From assembly GCA_002433075.1 (NCBI GenBank), contig DJHM01000049.1, positions 1-64,000 of the forward strand: DNA of 64,000 nt, in the 5' to 3' direction. Numbering within the stretch: the first letter of the stretch is position 1; each line of letters starts with the position of its first letter. This stretch comes from Latescibacteria bacterium UBA6620 (GTDB lineage Bacteria; Latescibacterota; UBA2968). Shown here in pieces: positions 8,402 through 16,855 of this stretch. The notes below the pieces were generated by a model that saw only the letters and a program-made list of their open reading frames with translations, searched no databases and was not told where the DNA came from. Position numbers and translations under genes: made by a program.

Positions 8402-10390
8402 ATGTCCCCAGCTTTTCGTGCCGCTCTGTTGATTCTGGTCGCCGGAGGGGCGGTCTATGCCAACAGTGTGGGTAACGGGTTTACGTTCGATGACCATGCG
8501 ATTGTCGAGCAGAACCCGGTCGTCCACACATTTGATGTCGCCGCGATCTGGTCCTCTCCATACTGGCCCGGCGGGTGGAAGTACGGTCTCTACCGGCCGA
8601 TCACCCTGACATCCTTCGCTCTGAACCGAGCGATCACCGGTCCGGGGCCCGCCGGCTTCCACGCCGTCAACCTGACGTTCCATCTCCTTGTGGCGTGGAT
8701 GGTGTTCGTTGTGAGTCGGACCTGGGTGGGAGACCGTGGAGCGATGGTGGGTGCCCTCGTGTTTGCCCTCCACCCGATTCAGACCGAAGCCGTGAACGGC
8801 ATCGTCGGGCGAGCCGAGCTTCTTGCCACAGGATTGTCGCTGCTGTCCTGGTTTCTGTATCGAAAGGCGACTCCTTCGGCGCGGGTCGGGTCTGTCGTAG
8901 TTTTCGCGACCGCGTTGATGGCGAAAGAAAGTGCGCTCGTGTTGCCCGCGATTCTGATCGTCGAGGACGCGGCACGGGCTCACGCGATTCGGGCGCTCTT
9001 CCATCGTTGGCGGGGGTATGTGCCCTACCTGGTCGTGGGCACCGCCTTTCTGGGATTCAGAGCGACCGTGGTCGGCTCCGTAGGTCTGCCGGAGTCGCCA
9101 AGATTGGTCGACAATCCGCTCGGTTTGGTTCCGGATGGATCTCGCGTGCTCTCGGCCGTCGCGCAGCTGCCCCGGTACGTTCTTCTCGTAATCGCCCCCG
9201 TCCACCTGTCTCCAGATTACACCTACAACCAGATACCGACAATCTCAGTCCCGCTGAATCTCTGGTTCGTAACGGGTGTTCTACTGTTGTTCGGTTGTGC
9301 CTTGTTGCTTCGGTTCAGGTGGAACCGGCCCGAGGGTTTCGCAGTCGCAATATTCTGGATGGCTCTTCTCCCGCTATCGAATCTGTTTTTCGTGGTAGGG
9401 ACGAATTTCGGCGAGCGACTTCTGTATCTCCCGATGGTCGGTGTCGGTCTCCTGTTCGGTCGGGGATACACGATGCTCGAGAATCGGCTCGGTTTCCGAT
9501 ACGGCCTGGCGGCCGTCGTTGCCATCGGTATTGCGATGGGTGCTCGGACGGTTTATCGAAACTTTGATTGGCGGAGTGACCTGACACTGTTCGCGGCAGC
9601 AAGTCGGTCGTCATCGGAAAGTGCGAAGGTCCATCTGAATCTGGGCAACGCCCTGAGCGACGCGGGCCAAGAAGCGGATGCGTTTAAGTCCTATGCGAAC
9701 GCCCTGGCGATCTATCCGGACTACGCCGACGCGCATTATAATAGAGGTGTTGTTCTCCAAGGGCAGGGACGATTGGCTGAGGCGAGGGAGGCCTACAGTC
9801 TCGCGTTGGCAAGCGACCCCGATCACGCGCGATCCCTGATCAATCGGGGTATCGTGGCGGCTCGGGTGGGGGATCGTTCGGGGATCGATGACCTTCAACT
9901 GGCGGTTGAGATCGAAGCAGGATGGGTGGACGGATGGCACAATTATGGGGTGGCGCTGAACCGTTTCGGGCGGCAGAACGAGGCCAGGGCCGCGTTCGCC
10001 CGAGCGCTGGCGATCGACCCGACGTACGAGGATGCCGCCATCGGGCTGGCCGGTATCTATCGCACTGCCGGTCAGACAGACTCGATGATCGTCACCTACC
10101 GGCGACTTGTGGCGAGGGCCCCGGCAGCCTATCAGGCGGCTTTCAATCTCGGAGTTGAACTGGAGCGGATGGGCCGGATTTGTGAGGCCGTAGAGGCGTT
10201 TCGCCAGGCAACGCCGGATCCCTCGGATCGGGGTGCGATGGCGCTCTACCAAGTAGCCCAGTTGCTTGATCGGGGTGGCAGGAGGCGGGAAGCAGCCCGA
10301 GCGTACGGGGATTTCTTGAAGCGGTGGGGGAAATCCGATCACTACGAGCGATCCGCCCGAAGAGCAATGGACCGGCTGAGTGGGGGTTGA
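8402..10390 (+). CDS. TMTC/O-mannosyltransferase-like integral membrane protein with C-terminal TPR repeats
   Basis: The 662-residue protein has an N-terminal polytopic half (about ten hydrophobic segments over residues 5-390) and a C-terminal half of about six tetratricopeptide repeats (about 405-655). The first loop carries FDDHAIVEQNP with the acidic pair at residues 30-31, and a later loop reads ALHPIQTEAVNGIVGRAELLAT. Both are hallmarks of the GT-C fold TMTC family, which moves mannose from a lipid-linked donor to proteins in eukaryotes; bacterial members are uncharacterised. The ATG at 8402 lies 7 bp after the CBM9 stop; an upstream in-frame start would overlap that gene by 128 bp and add no membrane sequence. 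Confidence 0.8.
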   Translation: MSPAFRAALLILVAGGAVYANSVGNGFTFDDHAIVEQNPVVHTFDVAAIWSSPYWPGGWKYGLYRPITLTSFALNRAITGPGPAGFHAVNLTFHLLVAWMVFVVSRTWVGDRGAMVGALVFALHPIQTEAVNGIVGRAELLATGLSLLSWFLYRKATPSARVGSVVVFATALMAKESALVLPAILIVEDAARAHAIRALFHRWRGYVPYLVVGTAFLGFRATVVGSVGLPESPRLVDNPLGLVPDGSRVLSAVAQLPRYVLLVIAPVHLSPDYTYNQIPTISVPLNLWFVTGVLLLFGCALLLRFRWNRPEGFAVAIFWMALLPLSNLFFVVGTNFGERLLYLPMVGVGLLFGRGYTMLENRLGFRYGLAAVVAIGIAMGARTVYRNFDWRSDLTLFAAASRSSSESAKVHLNLGNALSDAGQEADAFKSYANALAIYPDYADAHYNRGVVLQGQGRLAEAREAYSLALASDPDHARSLINRGIVAARVGDRSGIDDLQLAVEIEAGWVDGWHNYGVALNRFGRQNEARAAFARALAIDPTYEDAAIGLAGIYRTAGQTDSMIVTYRRLVARAPAAYQAAFNLGVELERMGRICEAVEAFRQATPDPSDRGAMALYQVAQLLDRGGRRREAARAYGDFLKRWGKSDHYERSARRAMDRLSGG

Positions 10391-10415
10391 GAGGTATGCG
10401 GATGTTCAGTATATT
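10387..10415 (+). promoter_or_regulatory. Sigma-70-type promoter ahead of the PolX-like remnant
   Basis: TTGAGA (10387-10392) and TATATT (10410-10415) are 17 bp apart. The -35 overlaps the stop codon of the TPR protein. It would start RNA near 10422, 27 bp before the GTG at 10449. Confidence 0.6.
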
Positions 10416-10448
10416 TCGAGTATGTAATCTCCAACGTCAGGTGGCAGT

Positions 10449-11047
10449 GTGAGTCCGGTGGACCCACCAGCGACGCAACAGACGAGTCTGCCAGGAGTGG
10501 TCGACTCGATCGAGCCCGCATATCCGAGGGCGCGGGCCATCACGCGGCGAGCGGAATCAAGCCTCTCCTGCTCAGGTTCTTTCTGCGGGACCGTGGCGGC
10601 CAGCCTTACTGTCGCGTGGCTGGCAGTCTCCGGCGGCGCCAAGCTGAGGTACACGACGTCGATGTCGTGCTCTGTGTGTCGACCGTACCCGACGACACGA
10701 TGGCACCGGAGACGAGTCCGTTAGGCCGGCTCTGTCTGATAATCGAGAAACGGGCAGACGCCGTCTACTCGTGGGGTCCCGATCGGGCTCGTCTCGTGTT
10801 CGACGGGGTCCCCTTCGATCTCTACTTTACGAAACCGAAAGTATTCGCCGTCGCGTTGTTGACGGCCACATGCAGCGCCAACCATATCCTCAAGTTGTCG
10901 GCTCGAGCAAGGGTGCAAGGGATGCGATTCTCACCTACGCGGCACCTTCTGTTCGGAAGTGACGATACGCCGTTGTATGTTTCGAGCGAAGAGGACTTCT
11001 ACGGGCGGCTGGGGATGACACCGGTCGCACCCGCCGATCGAGAATGA
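10449..11047 (+). pseudogene. DNA polymerase X-like nucleotidyltransferase, frameshifted
   Basis: The C-terminal frame (10562-11047) carries the pol-beta-type nucleotidyltransferase signature: RVAGSLRRRQAEVHDVDVVL, which holds the GS motif and one Asp of the metal site. Later come FDLYFTKPKVFAVALL and a C-terminal segment resembling the palm/thumb end of family X polymerases. The likely N-terminus (from GTG 10449: SIEPAYPRARAITRRAES) is in another frame. The two join smoothly if one base is lost or gained near 10563-10568. Repaired, the protein would be about 195 residues, much shorter than full PolX and without an obvious PHP or helix-hairpin-helix domain. The repeat of Asp residues needed for catalysis (DVD) is present. 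It has its own promoter and terminator. Confidence 0.55.
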
Positions 11048-11070
11048 GTCACGTCGCAAGGATCAATCGT

Positions 11071-11100
11071 AAAGGCCACGGCACAAGCCGTGGCCTTTCT
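11071..11100. terminator. Bidirectional Rho-independent terminator
   Basis: AAAGGCCACGGC (11071-11082) and GCCGTGGCCTTT (11087-11098) form a perfect stem with ACAA loop. The A-run on one side and T-run on the other allow termination from both directions, which suits its place between the convergent PolX-like and Gfo/Idh genes. Confidence 0.85.
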
Positions 11101-11125
11101 TGTTGGCGAAAAGTGTCACGTACGG

Positions 11126-11992
11126 TCAGAACGAGCGGAGCTTCACTCTCTTCCGTGTCTTGAGAGACCGCTCGAGGGCCTGCAACGCCGCGATGGGGGT
11201 CAGCATCGTGGTCGGGGTTTCGTCCGTCTTGCCCGTCCGGAACATCCTGCAGAACGAGCGCACGCCCGAGACGTATGGGTTCGCGTCATAGTCGATCTGG
11301 GTGTCGACCCGACCTTTGTCACCGATGACCGAGATGTGGAACGCGGGACGACCCTCGCTGATGAGATTCATCGTGGAGATTGCGCCGGAGGCGCTGTAGA
11401 AGGTCGCCGTGTGGTTCGTCTTGTGGCGATGGATCTCGGCGTGGGTGATGTCGTGGTTCAGCAGGCGGACGACCATATCGACCTGGTGGATGCCGTAGAA
11501 GAAGACTCCACCGTGTTTCGATTTAATATCACAAGGCCCCGTCGACACGACGGAGCGAATGTCCCCCAGTTTCTTCACCTGTCTGCAGAGATCGGCGAAC
11601 GCTTTCTGCTTGGGCAGCACCGAAAAGGAAGTTACTGGGACGCGCAGTCGCTTCGCCCTTGCAAGGAAGGCCTTTCCCTCGTTCACCCGATAACAGAAGG
11701 GCTTGTCGACGAACAGTGGGATCTTCGCTTCGAGCAGGGGAGCAACTGCTGGAAGATGATACTTTGCGTGCCGGTGATCTACGATCGCTGCGTCGACCTC
11801 GCCGATCATCTCCGACGGGTCGCGTACGATGTTCGGGATCTCGCCACGTGTGCTCGCATCGATCGCGAAGCGCCGTGATTCACCCCAGACGGTCGTCAGT
11901 CTGAAGCCAGACATCTTCTTTTCGATGTTCAGGATACGGGCGATGGCCACGGTGTGGCTGTTTTCTGCACCGACGATACCGATGTTGATCAT
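11126..11992 (-). CDS. Gfo/Idh/MocA family oxidoreductase (short form)
   Basis: The 288-residue protein has an N-terminal Rossmann fold (INIGIVGAENSHTVAIA) and the family's catalytic-lysine motif as LFVDKPF (about 91-97). A C-terminal alpha/beta domain contains the YGIHQVDMV histidine region. Family members oxidise or reduce sugars or cyclitols with NAD(P)H. It is shorter than the usual 330-390 residues, mainly in the C-terminal sheet domain. It is the last gene of a six-gene minus-strand run with dehydratases and an RraA-type aldolase, so a role in oxidising a sugar to its acid or lactone is plausible. Substrate unknown. Confidence 0.82.
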   Translation of the reverse strand: MINIGIVGAENSHTVAIARILNIEKKMSGFRLTTVWGESRRFAIDASTRGEIPNIVRDPSEMIGEVDAAIVDHRHAKYHLPAVAPLLEAKIPLFVDKPFCYRVNEGKAFLARAKRLRVPVTSFSVLPKQKAFADLCRQVKKLGDIRSVVSTGPCDIKSKHGGVFFYGIHQVDMVVRLLNHDITHAEIHRHKTNHTATFYSASGAISTMNLISEGRPAFHISVIGDKGRVDTQIDYDANPYVSGVRSFCRMFRTGKTDETPTTMLTPIAALQALERSLKTRKRVKLRSF

Positions 11993-12048
11993 AGCATCTC
12001 CAGGAAATCATCGCGGTTGTTTTGAACGGCCCTCGAGTTTGTCCCTTT

Positions 12049-13302
12049 CTAGCTCCAGAGGCGATCGTTGACCTGTTCGTGGTCCCACTCGGGAGTGGGC
12101 TCAAAATAGCCAGGATGGTCCGGATCTAGATGCGCTCGGATGGCCTCCTCGTTCAAATCGATACCGAGGCCTGGCGTTTCCGGAACGGCGATGTATCCGT
12201 CCTGGATGATGGGATTGGGGAGGCCGGTGACGAGGTTGTTCCACTCGGGATAGTCGACGGCGTGGTTTTCGAGAACGAGGAAGTTCTCCGTCGCCGCAGC
12301 ACAGTGGACGCTGGCCATCTGGGCAACGGGAGTCGCGGCCATATGCAGGGCCATCGCGATCCCGTGCTCCTGAGCAAGGTCGCCTATTTTCTTCGTCTCG
12401 AGGATTCCGCCCGAGGTCGCGAGGTCGGGGTGACACACTGTGATCGCTCGTTTTTCGAACAAGTCCTTGAAGCCCTCTTTCAGATAGATGTCTTCCCCCG
12501 TGCAGATGGGGGTATCGCAGGCCTGTGAGATCTTGACGTACTGGTCTGTGAACTGCCACGGAACCAGGTCTTCGAGCCAGGCGAGGTTGAACGGATCCAG
12601 TCGCTTGCCCAGTCGGATGCAGGACTCGATGCCCATATGGCCGAAGTGATCGGATGCGAGTGGAATCTCGTAACCCACCATATCGCGAACGACACTGACG
12701 TACTCGCATAACCAGTCGATGCCTTTGTCCGTGATCTGGATGCCGGTGAAGGGATGCATCACGTGGGAGGTCTCGAGCATTCCGGCGGGGGCGGAAATTG
12801 CGCCCTCGACCTCGCCCAGCAAGCGAAGGCCGATGTCCATTTTCAGGAAGGTGAACCCCATTTCCATTCGTCCTTGAAGTCGCCGACCCATCTCTTCGGC
12901 ATCGGCAGTCGTGTCCGTATCACCGTAGATGCGGACACGATCGCGGAACTTGCCGCCTGCAAGCTGATATGCGGGAACATCGTAGGCCTTCCCGGCGAGG
13001 TCCATCAGAGCCATTTCTACGGCGCACACACCTCCGCCCTGTCGTGCGTGGCCTCCGAACTGCTTGATTTTCCGGAACAGACGATCGACATCGCACGGGT
13101 TCTGTCCGAGCAGCTGTCGTTTGAGCATCAGGGCGTAGACGACGCTCGCACCGTCGCGGATTTCGCCCAGACCGTAAATGCACTGGTTGGTGTCGAGACG
13201 GATGAGATGGGAGGACCGCATCGGCGCGTTGGTGAGACGAGCGATCCTGAGGTCTGTGATCTTGAGGTCAGAGGGTCTGCTGTGGGTGTTGGCTTCGTTC
13301 AT
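12049..13302 (-). CDS. Mandelate racemase/muconate lactonizing enzyme family protein (acid-sugar dehydratase-like)
   Basis: The 417-residue enolase-superfamily enzyme has an N-terminal capping domain and a TIM barrel whose metal ligands can be read: Asp in LASDHFGHMG, Glu in WLEDLVPWQ and Glu in CTGEDIYLKEG. The catalytic strand reads FTFLKMDIG. A C-terminal His segment (ALHMAATPVAQ) is present. Such enzymes mostly dehydrate sugar acids to 2-keto-3-deoxy acids or epimerise acids. It sits between Gfo/Idh and RraA genes in the same direction, with 44- and 56-bp gaps. The precise acid is not predictable from sequence alone. Confidence 0.87.
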   Translation of the reverse strand: MNEANTHSRPSDLKITDLRIARLTNAPMRSSHLIRLDTNQCIYGLGEIRDGASVVYALMLKRQLLGQNPCDVDRLFRKIKQFGGHARQGGGVCAVEMALMDLAGKAYDVPAYQLAGGKFRDRVRIYGDTDTTADAEEMGRRLQGRMEMGFTFLKMDIGLRLLGEVEGAISAPAGMLETSHVMHPFTGIQITDKGIDWLCEYVSVVRDMVGYEIPLASDHFGHMGIESCIRLGKRLDPFNLAWLEDLVPWQFTDQYVKISQACDTPICTGEDIYLKEGFKDLFEKRAITVCHPDLATSGGILETKKIGDLAQEHGIAMALHMAATPVAQMASVHCAAATENFLVLENHAVDYPEWNNLVTGLPNPIIQDGYIAVPETPGLGIDLNEEAIRAHLDPDHPGYFEPTPEWDHEQVNDRLWS

Positions 13303-13346
13303 CGGATCTCCTTCTGTATCCGTCGCCTCGGGAACCGACTGTCAGG

Positions 13347-14177
13347 CTAGATCAAGCCCTCAGTCTCCAAGTTGTGCGTTTGTCCCCATTCTTCGAAATC
13401 GGATTCCATCTTTTCGGACCATTTACGGTCGACTTCACCGGGCGTATAGACCCCTTCCCGAATGCGCAACTGACCGAAGTAGTCTCGGAGGCGAACGTTC
13501 TCGGATCGCTCGACGACGGCCTCAGCGAGGTGAGGGGGGATGAAGGTGACGCCGGTCGGTGTGCCCAGGACGACGTCTCCCGGCAGGCAGGTGGCGTGAC
13601 CGATACGAACGGGAACATTGATCTCGACGAGGGTGACGTCGCGAATAGGGGTCGGATCGAGACCCTTGGTGAAGCCGTTGAAATTCTCGAGCTCCACGAC
13701 CCGCTGGAAATCCCGCATCCCGCCGTCGACGATCATCCCACCGCCCTGGGTGTTGGACGCGATTGCAGTTGCCAGGTTATCGCCGGCGAATGTGCCCCAT
13801 ACGATTTTCCCGAAGAGCTCCACGACGATAATATCGTTGGGCTGTAGCGTGTCGATGGCCCAGGAGTTCTGGCCCCCGATACGACCTTCTTCTTTTCCCT
13901 GTGCCTCGACCACGTCATTCAGGTCGGGTCGAGAGGGAACATAACGGCAGGTGACGGCTCTTCCGACGAGGATCTGGTGGGGATGGATGATCTCCCAGTT
14001 GCCCTCGAACGCGAGCGTGTGGTCGTTGCTGTTAAGTACGCCCCACGCTTCTTCGGATGTCACGTGCCGCATTCGCTCGATGATGTCGTCGGGTACTTTT
14101 GGGCGACCATTGTCGTAGCGGCCGAATGGATTCTTTGGAGTGAGGTCGATCGTTTTCTGTTTGTCGTCCCAGTTCAA
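13347..14177 (-). CDS. RraA family protein, probable 4-hydroxy-2-oxo-acid aldolase-like
   Basis: The 276-residue protein matches the RraA/HMG-aldolase fold. The core GTFAGDNLATAIASNTQGGGMIVDGGMRDF contains the signature Gly-Gly-x-Arg-Asp that binds substrate and metal in class II 4-hydroxy-4-methyl-2-oxoglutarate aldolases. It is longer than E. coli RraA (161 aa), with N- and C-terminal extensions typical of metabolic rather than RNase E-inhibiting members. Placed between two enolase-superfamily dehydratases, it could cleave or decarboxylate the keto-acid product. The substrate is inferred from context only. Confidence 0.82.
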   Translation of the reverse strand: MNWDDKQKTIDLTPKNPFGRYDNGRPKVPDDIIERMRHVTSEEAWGVLNSNDHTLAFEGNWEIIHPHQILVGRAVTCRYVPSRPDLNDVVEAQGKEEGRIGGQNSWAIDTLQPNDIIVVELFGKIVWGTFAGDNLATAIASNTQGGGMIVDGGMRDFQRVVELENFNGFTKGLDPTPIRDVTLVEINVPVRIGHATCLPGDVVLGTPTGVTFIPPHLAEAVVERSENVRLRDYFGQLRIREGVYTPGEVDRKWSEKMESDFEEWGQTHNLETEGLI

Positions 14178-14272
14178 GACATCGCCTCGAGATGTGAGTT
14201 TATGCCCTCCCTTGCCCGGAAGGATCGCGGGTTCAGGCGGTCAGGTTAATAAAGATCGGTGCGAAGCGCTAT

Positions 14273-15478
14273 CTATGGCCGCATTGGCGAGCCATCGGGG
14301 GCCCTCGTCTGCGTCCACTGGATCACTTCGTCCTGGCACGGATGCTTCGCGGCGAGATCTTCGTCGATGTCGATGCCCAGACCTGGATTGTCGTTCGGGT
14401 AGAGATAACCCATCCTTACTTCCGGGAGACCGGGAAAAATCTCATAACAGAGCTCATTGAATCGGCACCATTCCTGGATGCCGAAATTGGGCGCCCACAG
14501 GTCGAGGTGCAGGTTCGCCGCGTGTCCAACGGGAGACGTGTCGCCCGGGCCGTGCCAGGCGGTTCGGACGTTGTACATATTCGCGAAAGCGGCAACATTT
14601 CGGGCAGGGGTGATCCCGCCCATCTGACTGACGTGCATCCGAATGAAGTCGATCAGCCGATCCTGGACCAGAGGCGTCCACTCGCGTGGATGGTTGAACA
14701 GTTCGCCCATCGCGATGGGGGTAGCGCATTGCTCGCGGATGTTACGGAACCACTCGATGTCTTCGGGAGCGAGGGCGTCTTCCAGAAAGAAGAGCTTGAA
14801 AGGTTCGACATCTTTGGCGAACTGAACTGCGTCGATCGGTCTGAGGCGTTCGTGAATGTCGTGGAGCAACTCGACTTCGGGACCGACTTCCGACCGAACG
14901 TGCTCGATCATCTCGACCATTAATCGACAGTATTCCCTCGGGTGGTAGTAGGCTCCGTCGGGTGCGCCCTCCGGTTTCTGGATCGCGTCGGATTGACCGC
15001 CGTAGCCTCCCATCTGGATGCGAATGTGGCGGTATCCCTCTCCCATATAGTGCCGGACGCTGTCGACGACTTCGTGCTTGTCCCTGCCACTCGCGTGCGC
15101 GTAGGTGTCCGCGGCTTCACGACACTTCCCTCCCAGCAGCTGGAAGACGGGCATTCCAGCTCGCTTCCCCTTGATGTCCCACAGGGCCTGGTCGACTCCG
15201 GAGATCGCGTTGTTCAGGACGGGACCGTTTCGCCAGTAGCTGTTGACCATCGACATCTGCCAGATCTCCTCTATCCGGTCGACGTCACGTCCGATCAGAA
15301 AGGGCTTGAGGTGCTGTTCGATGGCGGTGTGTACGGCACGGAACCGCTGGGTGAATGTTGCACATCCGACCCCGTAGAGGCCGTCGTCAGACGTCAGAAT
15401 CTTGACGATGATGAGTCGTGACCCCGCGGGTTGCGTCAGGATGGTCTTCACATCCTTGATGGTGATGGTTTCGGCCAT
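14273..15478 (-). CDS. ManD/RspA-type enolase-superfamily dehydratase (D-mannonate/D-gluconate dehydratase-like)
   Basis: The 401-residue sequence follows the ManD subgroup closely. It has LLHDIHERL with the first metal Asp, FFLEDALAPED with the second ligand Glu and AMGELFNHPREW with the third. It also has the C-terminal AWHGPGDTSPVGHAANLHLDL stretch with the active-site His. Known members dehydrate D-mannonate or D-gluconate to 2-keto-3-deoxygluconate; others have very low activity on several acids. It lies 47 bp from the FAD gene and 95 bp from rraA, same strand. Two different dehydratases in one operon suggest two related acids or two steps. Confidence 0.87.
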   Translation of the reverse strand: MAETITIKDVKTILTQPAGSRLIIVKILTSDDGLYGVGCATFTQRFRAVHTAIEQHLKPFLIGRDVDRIEEIWQMSMVNSYWRNGPVLNNAISGVDQALWDIKGKRAGMPVFQLLGGKCREAADTYAHASGRDKHEVVDSVRHYMGEGYRHIRIQMGGYGGQSDAIQKPEGAPDGAYYHPREYCRLMVEMIEHVRSEVGPEVELLHDIHERLRPIDAVQFAKDVEPFKLFFLEDALAPEDIEWFRNIREQCATPIAMGELFNHPREWTPLVQDRLIDFIRMHVSQMGGITPARNVAAFANMYNVRTAWHGPGDTSPVGHAANLHLDLWAPNFGIQEWCRFNELCYEIFPGLPEVRMGYLYPNDNPGLGIDIDEDLAAKHPCQDEVIQWTQTRAPDGSPMRP

Positions 15479-15525
15479 TCGTACCCTCTTGGTGATGGGA
15501 TCCGACGGAAGGGCGATTACGCCTT

Positions 15526-16851
15526 CTAACCCCTCTCGAGTCCAACCTTCTTCACGATGCCTTCCTTTTGCAGAATGTCTCCCGCGATGGCGTAGGTCGT
15601 ACCGTGCATTGCATACACGACGAGACCGATCCCTTCGGCAAGGTAACCTCCTGGATACAGATTCGGGACGTCAATCGATTCGTAGTTGTGTGGATGGGTC
15701 CTCATCTGTCGTACCTGGAAGCGATAGTCGTCGTATTTATCCACGAGCGAAAGTTCCGGGAATCCTTTGAAGATTCCATAGTCTGCGATACCGCCGATTT
15801 CCAGCACGACGTGGTCGACGTCGACTGATCTGGACTCACCGGGAGAGCGAAGTTGCACGCGTCCACCTTTACCGATCGCGTCAATCCGCTCGATCTCTGT
15901 CTCGTAGTGAAGGTGCCACCGATCGGACGGTGTTCTCATAATTTCCGCAATCCGACGGTAGTAAGGCAGGTGGAAGCTGTCGTTGATGAGCGGTACGTGT
16001 CTGGCCTCCGGCTGACGCTGGACGTAGGTCACATCCCTGCCTGCGTCGAATAATTCGGTGGCGGCCCAGTCCGCGGAACGACCTCCACCTACGATCATTA
16101 CCCGTTGCCCGGGGATATCCTCCGGGCGGTCGTATCGAGACCTGACGAAGGGAAGATCGGCACCCGGCGCGTCGAGCTGCCTGAGAATGCACCGCTGCCC
16201 GACGGCATACACGAGGTATTCGCTCGTGTAGCTGAAAGTCTGTTCCGATCCCACCCTCCGCGTGGAGATCAGGAATCCACGATCGTGAGGCTCGATCCGC
16301 TCGACATTCTCGTGCGTTCGGATGCGATTGCTCTGCCCGAACCGTTCCGGGATGCTGTGATAGTATTCGACGAGTCGATGTTTGATGATGAGATCGTTGA
16401 CGTCGAAATCGATACCGTTCTCGTCCGCCCACTGCCGAAGCGGATAGAATCCGAACTCCATCCACTGCCCCGGAGAGAGCGTGAGCAGATTCCTGGGGAC
16501 GTTGTTCCAGAGACCGCCGACCTCTTCGCGCGTGATGAGAATGTAGTCGAGCGGTTCTCGATCTTGGAACGTGTAGGCGATCTGATCGAGCGACCTGAAC
16601 TTCTTACCTGGATGATGCAACAGCTGGAAGAGGTCGGCGGGAGCGATCCCGAGGTTGCAGAGTTCGCGAAAGTCGAGGCCGAGCAGCGTTTCGGAGTGGC
16701 GCTCGAGAAGGTGATGGAGTTGCGCGTAGCGCTCTTCGAAGAGGGCGCTTCCACGGTAAACGGGCCACTGTCCTCCGAGGATGACAGCCAGGGGCAGGCC
16801 GGCAGGACCCCCACCGACGATAGCGACCTTGTGGTGTTCGGGGGTGGTCAC
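15526..16851 (-). CDS. FAD-dependent NAD(P)-binding monooxygenase-like oxidoreductase
   Basis: The 441-residue protein has two dinucleotide-binding motifs: VAIVGGGPAGLPLAV at residues 8-22 for FAD, and VMIVGGGRSADWAA mid-protein for NAD(P)H. This layout is shared with flavin monooxygenases and OSGIN-like proteins. A third conserved block, YAVGQ, occurs before the second Rossmann fold. Homologs in sugar-catabolic clusters are uncharacterised; hydroxylation or oxidation of an unusual substrate is possible. It is 4 bp downstream of the Ldh2 gene, so co-translation is likely. A role as a soluble cytoplasmic oxidoreductase is clear; the reaction is not. Confidence 0.75.
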   Translation of the reverse strand: MTTPEHHKVAIVGGGPAGLPLAVILGGQWPVYRGSALFEERYAQLHHLLERHSETLLGLDFRELCNLGIAPADLFQLLHHPGKKFRSLDQIAYTFQDREPLDYILITREEVGGLWNNVPRNLLTLSPGQWMEFGFYPLRQWADENGIDFDVNDLIIKHRLVEYYHSIPERFGQSNRIRTHENVERIEPHDRGFLISTRRVGSEQTFSYTSEYLVYAVGQRCILRQLDAPGADLPFVRSRYDRPEDIPGQRVMIVGGGRSADWAATELFDAGRDVTYVQRQPEARHVPLINDSFHLPYYRRIAEIMRTPSDRWHLHYETEIERIDAIGKGGRVQLRSPGESRSVDVDHVVLEIGGIADYGIFKGFPELSLVDKYDDYRFQVRQMRTHPHNYESIDVPNLYPGGYLAEGIGLVVYAMHGTTYAIAGDILQKEGIVKKVGLERG

Positions 16852-16855
16852 GCGA

